64,000 bases of DNA from Rhinopithecus roxellana (GCF_007565055.1 NC_044550.1:88626174-88690173), one strand, 5' to 3'; positions 11,905 through 23,696 are shown, counted from the first letter of the stretch. Program-made: numbers and translations. The notes: generated by a model from the letters alone, not told the origin.

Positions 11905-13260
11905 TACAGCTAACATTATACTCTATGGAAAAATGGAAACACTTTCTCCTAAGATCCAGAATAAGACAAGGATGCCCTCTCCTGCCACTTCTATTCAACA
12001 TAGTATTGGAAGTTCTTACCAGAGCAATTAGACAAGAGAGAGAAGTAAAAGCCACCCAAATTGGAAAGGAAAAAGGTGAAATTGTCACTGTTTGCTGACA
12101 ACATGATTTTATATATAGAAAACCCTAAAGATTCTACCAAATAAAAGCTGTTAGAACTAATAAATACAGTAAAGTTTCAGGATACAAAATCAACATACAA
12201 AAATTAGTAGTGCTTCTATACACTAACAACAAACTTTCTGAAAAAGAAATCAAGAGAATAATCCCATTAACAATAGCTACAGAAAAATAAAATACTTAGG
12301 AATAAATATAACCAAGGAGATAAAAGATCTGTACACTGAAAACTATGAAACATTAATAATAGAAATTGAAGAAGACACAAATAAATAGAAAGATATCTCA
12401 TGTTCATGAATTCAAAGAATTAATATTGTTAAAGTGTCCATACTACCCAAAGAGATCTACAAATTTAATGCAATTCTTAACAAAATTCCAATGGCATTTT
12501 TCATAGAAATATTAAAAAACAATCACAAAATTCATATAGAACAGGAAAAAACAAATAGATAAGGCAATCATGAGCGAAAATAAGCTGGAGGCATCACACT
12601 ATCTGATTTCAAACAATACTACAAAGCAATAAAATTAAAACAACACGTAATGGCATTAAAATAGACTCTGACCAATGGAGCAGAATAGAGAGCTCATAAA
12701 TGATTGCACCCATTACAGGCATGTATGGTCAATTGATTTGTGACAAAATTGTCAAGAATATAGCAATGGGAAAAGGACAGTTTCTTCAATAAATTGTGTA
12801 AAGAAAACCAGATATCTATATGCAGAAGAATGAAATTGGACCTTTATCTCATACCATATCCAAAATCAACTCAAAATGGATGAAAGACATAAACATAAGA
12901 CCTGAAAATTTTAAACTACTAGAAGAAAACATAGGGAAAAAACTATACAACATTGGTCCGGGCAAGGACTTTTTATATTTGACCCCAAAAGTGCAGGCAA
13001 CAAAAGTAAAAATGACAAATGGAATTAAATCAAAATAAAAAGCTTCTGCACAACAAAGGAAACAATTAACAGAATGAAAAGACACCCAATGGGCTAGGAC
13101 AAAAGATTTGTAAGCCATACATCTGATTAGGAGCTAATATCCAAAATACACAAGGAGCTCAACTCTACAGAAAAAATAAATAACACAACTAAAAATGGGC
13201 TAGGGACCCGAACAGACATTTCTCAATAAACAGCATAAAAATGGCAAACAGATTAAAATT
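11905..13260 (+). mobile_element. L1MA/L1PB-like ORF2 fragment, plus strand
   Basis: Covers the ORF2 reverse transcriptase downstream half to the C-terminus: 'agacaaggatgccctctcct', the catalytic-loop region reading [14 protein letters not shown] at about 12088-12130 (second Asp of the usual FADD changed to Asn), 'tggaggcatcacactatctg', 'gcttctgcacaacaaagg' and 'agacatttctcaataaac'. Many stops; 3' UTR missing. Less diverged than the L1M upstream. Confidence 0.85.
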
Positions 13261-13492
13261 AAAACTTTCAAAAAAGATTGATCAATTGTTTATGGGTAGT
13301 TGTGTACTGAAGTTGCTTGAGGAATCCGTGTTGTATACACAAGAAGAGAAAACTTCAGGAAGAAAATGATAGTTAATAATAGGTGGGATGGCTGCGGCAG
13401 CCAACCCTTATTCTTCTTTGCCCACTGGAGACCTATTGCCCATGAACGAGGCCAATCTCACGGCCACTTATCACAGCAGAAGACTTAGAGTG
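13261..13492. other. Unassigned stretch left of Tigger1
   Basis: Contains a locally GC-rich segment (13385-13480) with several CpGs but no recognised element or frame. Confidence 0.4.
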
Positions 13493-13704
13493 CAGGCATA
13501 CTTTGCTTTATTGCACTTCATTTTATTGTGCTTTGCAGATATTGCCCTTTCTACAAATTGAAGGTTTGTGGCAACCCTTTGCTGAGCAAGTCTATCAGTG
13601 CCATTTTTCCAACAGCACATGCTCAAGTTGTGTGTCTGTGTCACATTTTGGTAAATCTTGCATTATTTCAACCTTTTTCTTTCTCTTCTGTTTATGTATT
13701 TTAT

Positions 13705-13973
13705 ATTTATTTATTTATTGAGACTCTGTCGCTCAGGCTGGAGTGCAGTGGCACAATCACTGCAACCTCCAACTGCTGGGTTCAAGTGATTCTCATGCCT
13801 CAGCCTCCTGAGTAGCTGGGATTACAGGCATGCATCACCACGCCCAGCTAATTTTTGTGTTTTTAGGAGAGTTGGGGTTTTGTCATGTTGGCTGGGCTGG
13901 TCTCAAACTACTGACCTCAAGTGATCTGCCTGCCAGAGTGCCGGGATTGCAGGCATGAGTCACTGCACTCAGC
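13705..13973 (-). mobile_element. Alu (S-like), minus strand, inside Tigger1
   Basis: Antisense Alu with a ttta-rich tail, 'gagactctgtcgctcaggctg' start and 'aggcatgagtcactgcactc' end. Direct repeats of the form tttatgtattttat (13691-13704) and cttatgtctttat (13974-13986) flank it, and Tigger1 sequence resumes on both sides. Confidence 0.92.
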
Positions 13974-14185
13974 CTTATGTCTTTATTATTATATCTGTTA
14001 TGGTGAGCTGTGACTAGTGATCTTTGATGTTATTATTGTAATTGTTTTGGGGCACCATAACAGCAAACATTGACAAATGTTATGTGTGCTCCACCAATAG
14101 ACAGCTCCCGCATCTCTCTTCCTCTCCTCAGGCCTCCCTATTCCCTAAGACACAACAATATTGAAATTAGGCTAATTACCCTAAA

Positions 14186-15964
14186 ATAGCTTCTAAGAGC
14201 TTCTAAGTGTTCAAGTAAAAGGAAGAGTTGTACATCCCTTACTTTAAACCAAAAGCTAGAAATGATTAAGTTTACTGAGGAAGGCATTTTGAAAGCTGAG
14301 ATAAGTGAAAAACTAGGCCTCATGCACCAGTTAGCCAAGTTATGAGTACAAAGGAAACGTTCTTGAAGGAAATTAAAAGTACTTCTCTGGTGAACCCATG
14401 AATGATAAGAAAGCTAAATAGTCTTATTGCTGATATGAAGAAAGTTTATTGGTCTGGATAGAAGATCAAACCAGTCACAATATTTCCTTAAGCCAAAGCC
14501 TAATCCAGAGCAAGGCTCTAACTCTCTTCAAGTCTATGAAGGTTGAGAAGTGAGGAAGCTGCAGAAGTAAAGTTAGAAGCTGGCAGAAACTGATTCATGA
14601 GGTTGAAGGAAAGAAACCATCTCCATAACATAAAAGTGCTAAGTGGAGCCCCAAATGCTGATGGAGAAACTACAGCAAGTTTTCCCAAAGATGTAACTAA
14701 GATGATTGATGGAAGTGACTATACTAAACAACAGATGTTCAATGTAGATGAAACAACCTTCTATTGGAAGAAGAAGCTATGTGTAAATTTTATAGCTAGA
14801 GAGGAGAAGTCAATGTCTGGCTTCAAAATTTAATCAACAGGCCAACTCTCTTTTAGGGGCTAAGGCAGCTGGTAACTAAGTGGAAGCAAATGCTCATTTA
14901 CCATTCCCAAAATCATAGGGTTCTTAAGAATTATTCTAAATCTACTTTGTTCGTGCTGTCAATGGAATAAAGTCTGGATGACAAGACATCTGTTTACAGC
15001 ATGATTTACTAAATATTTTAAGCCTACTCTTGAGACCTACTGCTCAGATAAAAAGATTTCCTTTGAAGATATTACTGCTCATTGACAATGCCCCTGGTCA
15101 CCCATGAGCTCTGATGGAGATGTACAAGGAGATTAATGTTGTTTTCATGCCTGCTAACACAACATTCATTCTTCAGCTCATGGATCAAGAAGTAATTTTG
15201 ACTTTCAAGTCTTATTACTAAAGAAATACATGTTGTAAGGTTATAGCTACCATAGATAGTGATTCTTCTGATGGATCTGGGCAAACAAAATTTTAAAACC
15301 TTCAGGACAGGATTCACCATTCTAGATTTCATTAAAAGCATTTGAGATTCATGACAGGGGGGTCAAAATATCAACATTAACAGGAGTTTTAAGAAGAAGA
15401 AGGTTACTCCAGTCCTCATGAGTGACTTTGAGGGGTTCGAGACTCAAAATGTGGAAGAACCATAGATGTGGTAGAAATAGCAAGAAAACTAGAATTACAG
15501 GTGGAGCCTGAAAATGTGACCCGAATTGCTGCAATCTCATTATGTACCTTGAATAGATGAGGAGTTTCTTATGGATGAGAAAAAAAGTGGTTCTCAGGAT
15601 AGAATCTACTCCTGGTGTAGATGCTATGAATATTGTTGACATGATGACAAAAGGTTTAGAATATTACGTAAGCTTAATTGATAAAGCAATGACAGAGTTT
15701 GAGATAATTGACTCTAATTTTGAAAGGAATTCTACCACAAGTAAAATTCTATTAAGTAGCATTGCATGCTGCAGAGAAATCTTTCATGAAATGAAGAATC
15801 AATTGATGCAGCAAACTTCATTGTTGTCTTATTTTAAGAAATTGCCACAGCCACCCTAATCTTCAGTGACCACCACCCTGATCAGTCAGCAGCCATCAAC
15901 ATCAAGGTAAGACCATCCACCAGCAAAAAGATTACAAGTTGCTGAAAGCTCAGGTGATCATTAG
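14186..15964 (+). pseudogene. Tigger1 transposase pseudogene (pogo-type DDE)
   Basis: Cut-and-paste transposase of the pogo/Tigger branch, with DNA-binding domain related to CENP-B. The start codon appears mutated (ata at 14186) and a 10-bp tandem copy 'gcttctaaga' lies just after it. The first catalytic Asp is in NVDETTFYWKKK (about 14741-14776) and the second in LLLIDNAPGH (about 15072-15103), followed by the third-residue region around 15178 (MDQEV). The frame is broken repeatedly by stops and indels; the longest open stretches are about 78 codons (14597-14833) and 100 codons (15557-15859). The normal stop TAG is at 15962-15964. Not functional. Confidence 0.9.
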
Positions 15965-16072
15965 CACTTTTTAGCAATAACATGTTTTTATATTAAGATA
16001 TATATAATTTTATACATAATGTTATTGCACATTTAATGGACTACAGTATAAGAGACACATAACTTTCATATG

Positions 16073-16453
16073 TTTATATAGTTTGAATGCTTGTCCTCTC
16101 CAAATCTCATGTTGAAATGTGGTCCCCAATGTTGTAGGTGGGGACCAGCAGGAGGTATTTGAGTCATGGGGCTGGATCCCTTTTGAATGGCTTGGTGATC
16201 TCCCCAAGGTTATAAGTTCACATGACATCTTGTTGTTAAAAAAGAGTTTGGCATCTCCCCCTTTTCCATGTGTTACACTGCTCCCTTTGCCTTATGCCAT
16301 GAGTAAAAGTTTCCTGAGGCCTCACCAGAGGCCAAGCAGATGCTGGTGCCATGCTTGTATAGCTTGCATAACCATGAGCCAAATAAACCTCTTTTCCGTA
16401 TAAATTATCCAGCCTCAGGTACTTTTTTACAGCCACACAAATTGGGCTAACAC
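16073..16453 (+). mobile_element. MST-type solo LTR (ERVL-MaLR) inside Tigger1
   Basis: 'gtttgaatgcttgtcctctc', 'caaatctcatgttgaaatg', 'tcctgaggcctcaccagagg', 'catgagccaaataaacctc' and 'cagcctcaggtactttttta' are the MSTA/MSTB LTR in sense orientation. Exact 5-bp duplications atatg lie at 16068-16072 and 16454-16458, and Tigger1 3' sequence continues directly after. The polyadenylation signal aataaa is at about 16381. Confidence 0.9.
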
Positions 16454-16598
16454 ATATGTACTGGGAAACCAAAAAAAAAAAATCATGTGACTCATTTTAT
16501 TGCAATATTTGCTCTTCTGCAGTGGTCTGGAACAGAACTTGCAATATTTCCATGATATGCCTGTAGTTGGGTAAGAAAACAGAGACTTAGAAATAGAT

Positions 16599-16879
16599 GG
16601 CTGGGTGCGGTGGCTCACACCTGTAATCCCAGCACTCTGGGAGGTCAAGGAAGATCGCTTGAGCACAGGAGTTCAAAACCAGCCTGGACAACATGGCAAA
16701 ACCCATCTCTACAAAAAATTTAAAAATTAGCTGGGTATGTGATGCATGCCTATAGTCCCAGCTACTCAGGAGGCTGAGGTGGGAGGATCACTTGAGCCCA
16801 GGATGTCAAGGCTGCAGTGAGCCAAGATAACACCACTGCACTCCAGCCTGAGTGAGAGTGAGACCATGTCTCAAAAAAA
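16599..16879 (+). mobile_element. AluJ-like element, plus strand
   Basis: Complete dimeric Alu from 'ggctgggtgcggtggctcac' to a short A-run 'tcaaaaaaag'. Diagnostic positions ('gaggatcacttgagcccagg') and about 15 percent visible divergence fit AluJ. Its right half from 16759 onward belongs to the inverted duplication described separately. Confidence 0.92.
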
Positions 16880-17026
16880 GGGAAAGAGTAAAGGACTCTG
16901 CAAACACACAGACACAAACTAGAAACTCTGCCCTGCACCAAGTAAACTTTATTTTTTAAATTTCATTATTACGCATTTGCTTAAAGGTAAATATTCTTTG
17001 AGAGAGTTAAATCTATTTGTGTTTTG
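16759..17026 (+). repeat. Inverted duplication, arm 1 (268 bp)
   Basis: Contains the 3' end of the AluJ plus about 147 nt of unique flank. Its reverse complement is found at 18325-18592 with the same length. On reading both arms base by base I see one difference (ctttgag at about 16996-17002 against cttcgag in the reverse complement of arm 2). The two arms face each other across about 1.3 kb. Confidence 0.95.
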
Positions 17027-17769
17027 CCCCATATTGTGAATTATGTATGACAGATAAGTATCTTTTTTAAAAAAAAAAAGGAAATCTTTTTTTATAACCT
17101 TTTGGTGGTGGGGAACTTACACGTTGGTAACTACATGACTGTTCATTTTGCTGGGCCCCCAAATTAATAAGCAAGTGAATATGTAGGAATTGAGGAAGAG
17201 CTGAATTGCTTCCTGAAAAAACTAAAATTTGAAAGTCCAGAAAAAAACTCTGGAAGGAAGATTAAAGTTATAAAACTGGGCACTAAGAGAGGGAGAGCAA
17301 AGGGACAGTGATGGTTTCGTGGCCAAGAATACTTAGGAAAAAAATATTTAAGATATACTTTAGGTTTTTTGCCATAGATATATGCAATGTAACCTCTCCC
17401 CTCCAACTCACCTATAATATAGCCTATAAGTTCTATATTGCTCACTAATATTTTTTCAGAAACAAATTATTTGAGGAAAGCTCAAGGCAATGAGGAAACA
17501 GCTGACATCTGATTGAGTTATTATTGGGTTGAAAGCTGCAGGAATTAGAGTCTCAAGTGGAGGGCAATCCCAAAATGGCAGAAGTAATTTGAGAGCCTGT
17601 GGCCCTTTGAGAAAGAGGAAACACGGGCAGAGTATCACAAGTGGGTACTGTGGTGTCCAGAAGGAAGCGCTGGGACACTGACTATCTGAGGTCTAAGTGA
17701 GGGGGCAAAAAGGAGGAAGAGATATCAGAATATAAAGTGTTTTGGGTATTGACAGACCATCTTTTAAAA
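17027..17769. other. Unassigned spacer within the inverted duplication
   Basis: No transposon or gene recognised. Includes A/T runs at 17065-17091. Minus-strand frames of 93 and 60 codons show no domain features. Confidence 0.4.
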
Positions 17770-18150
17770 GTGGATCATGCCAAAAATCTAGACATCATTT
17801 CTGATTTCTCTTTCTTTCACTCCCTGTTTTGCATTCTAATCTAACTATAATTTCTGTAACCTCTGCCTTCGAAGCATTTTCTGAGTTTCACTATTTATAG
17901 CTGCTACAGCCACTATCCTGGCTGAGGCCATCATCCGTTCATCTCTCTGAGGAACTCAGCAGCAGCTTCCTAACTTTCCTCTCGCTTCACTCTTACCTCC
18001 CTCTGGTTTGGGATCGTTTGCCTCCCTCAAAATAACATAAGATCCTTGAAGGCAGGGGATCTGTCCTGCTCACCTCTGCTGCTCCAGTTCCTAGACCAGT
18101 GCCTGGCACACAGCAGGTGCTCCATAGCTATTGAGTAAAAGAGTAAGTAT
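17770..18150 (+). mobile_element. L2 LINE 3' part, plus strand
   Basis: 'agcagcagcttcctaacttt', 'cactcttacctccctctgg', 'agatccttgaaggcagggga', 'agtgcctggcacacagcagg' and 'tgctccatagctattgagt' follow the order of the L2 3' region. An ancient LINE, inactive. Early part (17770-17900) is weaker. Confidence 0.7.
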
Positions 18151-18324
18151 TACATTCCAAGTTCAGTGCTGACTGCATTTTATACATCACACTAATTCTC
18201 AAAAAACCCTGAAACTCTGCGAAATGACTAAGGTTATAAAACCACAAAAATAGACCCATAGGACTTCTTTTCCCAAGAAGGTGAATTAAATGGACAGAAT
18301 TTTCTCAATTTTTGTCTTCAATAC

Positions 18325-18592
18325 CAAAACACAAATAGATTTAACTCTCTCGAAGAATATTTACCTTTAAGCAAATGCGTAATAATGAAATTTAAAAAAT
18401 AAAGTTTACTTGGTGCAGGGCAGAGTTTCTAGTTTGTGTCTGTGTGTTTGCAGAGTCCTTTACTCTTTCCCTTTTTTTGAGACATGGTCTCACTCTCACT
18501 CAGGCTGGAGTGCAGTGGTGTTATCTTGGCTCACTGCAGCCTTGACATCCTGGGCTCAAGTGATCCTCCCACCTCAGCCTCCTGAGTAGCTG
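18325..18592 (-). repeat. Inverted duplication, arm 2 (268 bp)
   Basis: Reverse complement of 16759-17026. It begins at 'caaaac' (18325) in unique sequence and ends at 'gtagctg' inside an Alu fragment that stops abruptly at 18592, exactly where arm 1 enters the Alu body. The abrupt Alu edge shows this arm is the derived copy. No convincing target-site duplication or A-tail flanks it. Confidence 0.95.
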
Positions 18593-21085
18593 TATTTGGA
18601 ATACAGATTATGTTACAAGTATATACAAAATATCCAAAGAGCCATGGACTAGAAACAAACTCTTACTTGTACTGTATGTCAACCTTATTTACATTTTCAA
18701 AGGAAAAAGTTGAGATACAAAGACATTACATGACTCATCTAAGGTCACCAAGTAAATTCAATCAGCAGGAGAAGGAGAAGTAAAGTCTAAATTTACTCAT
18801 TTTTATGTGAGTATCCCTGCATCCCAGTAGTTTGCACAATAGCCTCTTTTTCCATGAATGCATCCCAATTTGTACAAATTATAGTTCAAGACCCTTGCCA
18901 GAGTTTCAAATATCTCTTAAAAGAAGAAAACACTTGTACCTCTTTTAAACCTCTGTTCTTTGAGATTTCTGAAACTAATGGTGGGAGTTAGTATTTTGAC
19001 ATCAGTCAATGGAAACATTTATCCCTGATAGGGAAGAAGACTACCATGTCCAATAAACTGAATACTTTCCAAGAAAGATTCATGTTTGTGGAAAGATCCA
19101 CATGTAGTGTTCCAAAGTCTGCCTTTCTGAGCTATCTGCTGTGTCTGTCATCAGACCAGCTGCCCAAACCAGCACCTAGCCTTTCCAAGAATTTCCAGTT
19201 TTGCTTCCATGAATCATATTACTGACCTTAGCAAGTGCTTGGCAACTCTCATCTTACCATAGAAATTGGAGTTTTCTGTCATAGCAAGAGCTGTGACTGC
19301 TGAGCAGGAATGGGTTGTATTGGGAAAATGGATTGCTTATTTTCCTAAGAATACTAGCCTCAAACTTGAGTGTCTAAAATCATTTCATAATTTCATCTTT
19401 ATTTACAGCAGAGATGCATTTTAAGATCATTGAAAAGCAAAACCCAATAATGCTATTTAGAAAATGGGCAAATATTAATAGCTGAGACTCCTGATCATGG
19501 CCAATTTAGCTGGTATCTGATACCCAAACAAGACTGTCATTTAGTACTTACTTTATGTCATAATTCCCAAGTAAGCCTTACCAACCACAAGTATTATATC
19601 ATTATTACTCAGAATATGCCAGTCAAAAAGTCAATATTCCAGGAGAGCTTAACCTTCCCCTTATTGAGACTATTTACCCAAAAACACCTCAGTGGTATGC
19701 CTTTCTCTAGTCTAGGAAGTACTACCCAACTCTCAAGACATCATCCTTCCTTTTTCCAGAGATGAGGAATTATATTCTTCTAAGACACAGTTACGGACCC
19801 ATCACCTGTTATTAGACTCTCAAACTCTCACGTTTCCATATTCTTGCTCTGTTTGATTCTGTTCCTTGATCTTTCTGTCTGAATTGTACCAGCCCCTCCA
19901 AACTTCTGCTACAACTCTTCAGTAGTCTTTCCATGCGCCTATGCCCCTGATGTCACTAGCTCTTGACTCTGATGTCAGCTTCATCCTCTGAATTTATGAT
20001 ACTTGCTTTTCTCATCTTGCAATGTTAACTCACTTGGCTTTCTCCAACTTGTGACCTTAACGCTCCCTCTCTGTGCCGCATCCACCAAGCTCTCTGGTCA
20101 CTTGTACCATTTTGTACTGACCAATTTTCATTGCAGTCCATCAACCAAGACTGGCAGCTGTACATGAAAACACATATTATATAGAAGCTGGGAATGTTTC
20201 TCAGACAGAAACACACTGATCTTTTAAAAGACAACAAATGGTCTTCATTTCACATACAACATGAGTATCTGTATAAGTAGTAAAATGAGTAACTCACTGA
20301 GAAACAACTTTTTAAAAATAAATAAAACTCAGAAAATGTGTCAAAGACAACAGATGGTCAAATAATACAGCATGTATAAAGCATTTGGGCAAAAACCAAT
20401 TTGCTAAGTGACGTGGTTAGAAAAGGCCAAACAAAACACACCAGAGATTTTTATAAACAAAACAGTATGTGTACTTTTCAGATAGTCATTTCATTGAAAT
20501 AGGGAGACCCTCCCAAACAGTAGCATTTTTAAAATGGAGTCGACTCCTTTTGGAAATAACCTATAAAAATCAGAATTTTTTCTCATATTCAATCTTTTAA
20601 TGAATAATGTAAACTCACAACAGCATTTTCACGGGTACACTACTCAATATGATCTTCTGTAATTAGTTTCACATGTGACTCTTGCCCTCTTGTACAATTA
20701 TTAAAGAATATAAAGAGACTTGAAGGTTAACAATAATGTATCATGTTTTATCTTTGCTGTTCCAGTGTGTGTGCACACTTGCATATGCACACATAAACTC
20801 TTTCTAAAATCACCGTGGGAATAATAACTAAGGTCATCTGAGTTTATACCCTTTATGGGGATGGGGTAGGTTATGCAGTCATTGCAGAAGGAAACTTCTG
20901 ATGTCCCTTTATTCTTATGGAGTGGGAGTGGTAAGGCAAAGATCACTTCCTCAGGTCAAACTGGTGTCATAACCTGTGAAAAGAACATGGAACAAGGAAA
21001 ATCAACCTAAAACTAGAAACAACTTTATAAGAAACATTTCTAAGAATGGTGCAGTGTTAAGTGAAGGCTGAGGAGGAAGCTGAAG
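18593..21085. other. Mostly unassigned intergenic DNA, weak MIR-like patch near 18690-18790
   Basis: About 2.5 kb without a recognisable gene. The stretch 'ttgagatacaaagacattacatgactcatctaaggtcaccaagtaa' (about 18711-18756) is reminiscent of antisense MIR. A 70-codon minus-strand frame at 20025-20237 and an 81-codon one at 20701-20946 have no recognisable features. Confidence 0.4.
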
Positions 21086-21100
21086 AAAGAGATTTTTTTT

Positions 21101-22205
21101 TCATTATCTTCCAGAGTTTCTTTGTGCCCATTTTCTTTTTATTTCTTTTTATTTTTTTATTTTAAGTTCTGGGATACATGTGCTGAACGTGCCGGTTTGT
21201 TACATAGGTATACATGTGCCATGGTGGTTTGCTGCACCTATCAACCCATCATCTAGGTTTTAATCTCCTCATGCATTAGGTATTTGTCCTAATGCTCTCC
21301 CTGCCCTTGCCCCCCACCCCTCGACAGGCTCCGGTGTGTGATGTTCCCCTCCCAGTGTCCAAGTGTTCTCATTTTTCAACTCCCACTTATGAGTGAGAAC
21401 ATGTGGTGTTTGGTTTTCTGTTCCTGTGTTAGTTTGCTGAGAATGATAGTTTCTAGCTTCATCCACATCCCTGCAAAGGACGTGAACCCATTCTTTTTTA
21501 TGGCCGCATAGTATTCCATGGTATATATGTGCCACATTTTCTTTATCCAGTCTATCATTGATGGGCATTTGGGTTGGTTCCAAGTCTTTGCTATTGTAAA
21601 TAGTGCTGCAATAAACTTACGTGTGCATGTGTCTTTATAGTAGAATGATTTATAGGCGTGGGCAAAGACTTCATGACTAAAACACTAAAAGCAATTGCAA
21701 CAGAAGTCAAAATTGACAAGTGGGATCTAATTAAACTAAAGAGTTTCTGCTCAGCAAAATAAACTATCATCAGCATAAACAGGTAACCTACAGAATAAGA
21801 GAAAAATTTTGCAGTCTATCTATCTGACAAAGGCCTAATATCCAGGAACTTAAACAAATTTACAAGAAAAAAACCCATCAAAAAGTGGGCAATGGATATG
21901 AACAGACACTTCTCAAAAGAAGACATTTATGTGGCCAAACTTATGAATAAAAGTTCATCATCACTGGTCATTAGAAAAATGCAAATCAAAATCACAATGA
22001 GATACCATCTCATGCCAGTTAGAATGGCGATCATTAAAAAGTCTGGAAACAAGAAATGCTGGCAAGGATGTGGAGAAATAGGAATGTTTTTACACTGCTG
22101 GTGGGAGTGTAAATTAGTTCAACTATTGTGGAAGACGGTGTGGTGATTTCTCAAGGATCTAGAACCAGGAATACCATTTGACCCAGCCATCCCATTACTG
22201 GGTAT
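21101..22205 (-). mobile_element. L1PA-class L1 3' end with 5' inversion
   Basis: 21132-21655 is the antisense of the L1 3' UTR and ORF2 C-terminus (tail side first, 'ttctgggatacatgtgctga', to 'agtagaatgatttata'). At 21656 orientation flips: 21656-22205 is sense-strand ORF2 from 'ggcgtgggcaaagacttcat' to 'cccattactgggtata', the segment that lies immediately upstream in an intact L1. This is the twin-priming signature. The repeats aaagaga at 21086-21092 and 22206-22212 may be the target-site duplication; if so, 21101-21131 is extra non-L1 sequence at the 3' end. Confidence 0.92.
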
Positions 22206-22349
22206 AAAGAGACTGTTTTTAGAGACAGTTACTGGCAGAATCCTCTGAGCAACGCTGCTCTCTGACAATGTTTGCTCTCTCAGAGTTGGATCCACCACTT
22301 CCCAAACATAACAACAAAGGGCATCTCCCTTGTCAAGACCACTGTAAAT

Positions 22350-22550
22350 TTAAACAGATCCAGGTTCAAATCCCAACCATTTATGTGCCATTTAAATTCT
22401 GTGACTTGGAGCATCTTGCTTAATTTCTCCAAGCTTTAATTTCCTCATCCAAGAAAGAGATAATAATATCATCCCCATAATTACTGTTAAATGTAAAGCA
22501 TTTAGCTCTGGCGTTTGGCACAGAACAATTACTCAACAAATGTAAGCGAA
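22350..22550 (+). repeat. MIR SINE, plus strand
   Basis: 'gatccaggttcaaatcccaacc', 'ctgtgacttggagcatcttgc', 'ttaatttcctcatcc', 'aaagcatttagctctggcgtttggcacag' follow the MIR order from tRNA-like part to tail. Internal RNA polymerase III B-box-like 'ggttcaaatccc' is a SINE relic, not a tRNA gene. Confidence 0.88.
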
Positions 22551-23159
22551 AATGATAAACATTAATAACATTAATAAACTGATATTTAGAAACAATCCAT
22601 TTGTTTCTCGCCAGGTTTACTTTGGTTCTCAAGTGGCCTGATTGCCCCATCTGGTTGCCAAACTCTTAACTATTTTAATGTAATTGGAGTTCAGGCAGTG
22701 TGTAATGGTAAGACAGTCCCCATCAACTAATGTGTGTACCATTTTGTATTTCTTCAGTGTTTCATGTGTGTCTAGCCATTTGGTAGGTCCTTTGGAATTT
22801 ATAATAACACCTTCCCTGAGAGATTATAGGTTGAGCTCATGGAACTGGCTAATGCAAACAGTATTATCCTGATTAAAAAGATAAATACAGGTGGGAAATA
22901 GACACAAGCCTACTCCAGGACAAGAGGCTACAAATCAGAAGCTCACAGTTAGGAGAGCTTTTAAAAGAGGTTAACCATGGAGCATGACTTAGTGCGAGGT
23001 TGAATAGCAACATGGAACTGAGAGAAAGTCTTAGAGAGGAGGCAGTTTCCTGACTTGGGTGGCTTGTCATCCTTATCCCACTTGCTAAAGATGTGTTTTA
23101 GTAGCTCAACAAGTTCTGCACAAGAAGAAATAGGTTTAGATGATTTTGGATGGGAGGAA
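22551..23159. other. Unassigned stretch
   Basis: No recognised element. Could include internal or flanking parts of the LTR element to the right, but I see no retroviral protein similarity. Confidence 0.35.
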
Positions 23160-23696
23160 AAGTTTTCTTTTTCTTCTTCCCATCTTAGGTACATTGGCTG
23201 GATCCCTGAGTATTAGACTGACAAAAGACACATTCACAAGAAAAAAATAAACAGTTTATGAATGTGTGTAGTGCACATCACATGGAAGAAAATTCATTGA
23301 TGAGTAACTCAAAGTTGTGGTTAGAACTTCAGCTTATATAGCCTCTTAGCAAAGAACAAGAAATTTATAGAGAAGGGACAAGACAAAGGAAAAGGGTTTT
23401 AGGCTTCCAAAGGTGGCAAACTGTGGGAAGGTAACTATGTGGGGGAAACAGAGTAAGATTTGTTTATGCAGGTCCATCTCAGGACTGACTTTCCATCTTT
23501 TTTGTGGTCATAAAACTTCCCCAAGAGAGATGATTTATGGTGGTTCTCATTTCTCAGAAATTTCTGCTTTTAGTTAAATAAGAGAAGCTCTGGAAAGTTT
23601 TCTTTCTTCATCTGTTGTTTCTTATTTGCCTCCAACTCAAAATAATCTTTACGCCAAGGTAACACATTTTGGAGTGGCATATTTTGCTCCCCTACA
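23160..23696 (-). mobile_element. LTR of an endogenous retrovirus (ERV1-like), family uncertain
   Basis: On the minus strand the block starts TGTAGGGG (23696 leftward), has a TATA-like 'gctatataagctgaag' (about 23328-23345) and a later A/T-rich region, as in an LTR's U3-R-U5 layout, and resembles a MER4/MER66-like consensus I half remember. The right edge is clear, the left edge is not. No internal viral genes are visible. Confidence 0.55.

Larger units (their letters stand above)
13493..16563 (+). mobile_element. Tigger1 DNA transposon (TcMar-Tigger), near full length, with two insertions
   Basis: Left end 'caggcatactttgctttatt' at 13493 and right end 'catgatatgcctg' at 16551-16563 are the Tigger1/MER2 terminal inverted repeats. 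Between them lie the 5' non-coding part, a degenerate transposase and the 3' part. The span is 3071 nt; subtracting the Alu (about 270 plus duplication) and LTR (about 385) leaves about 2.4 kb, the known full length of Tigger1. The TA target dinucleotide is visible on the right (16564-16565) but degraded on the left. Confidence 0.93.

Noticed and set aside
22350..22550. tRNA-like B box
   Set aside because: Part of a MIR SINE; no cloverleaf or intact A box.
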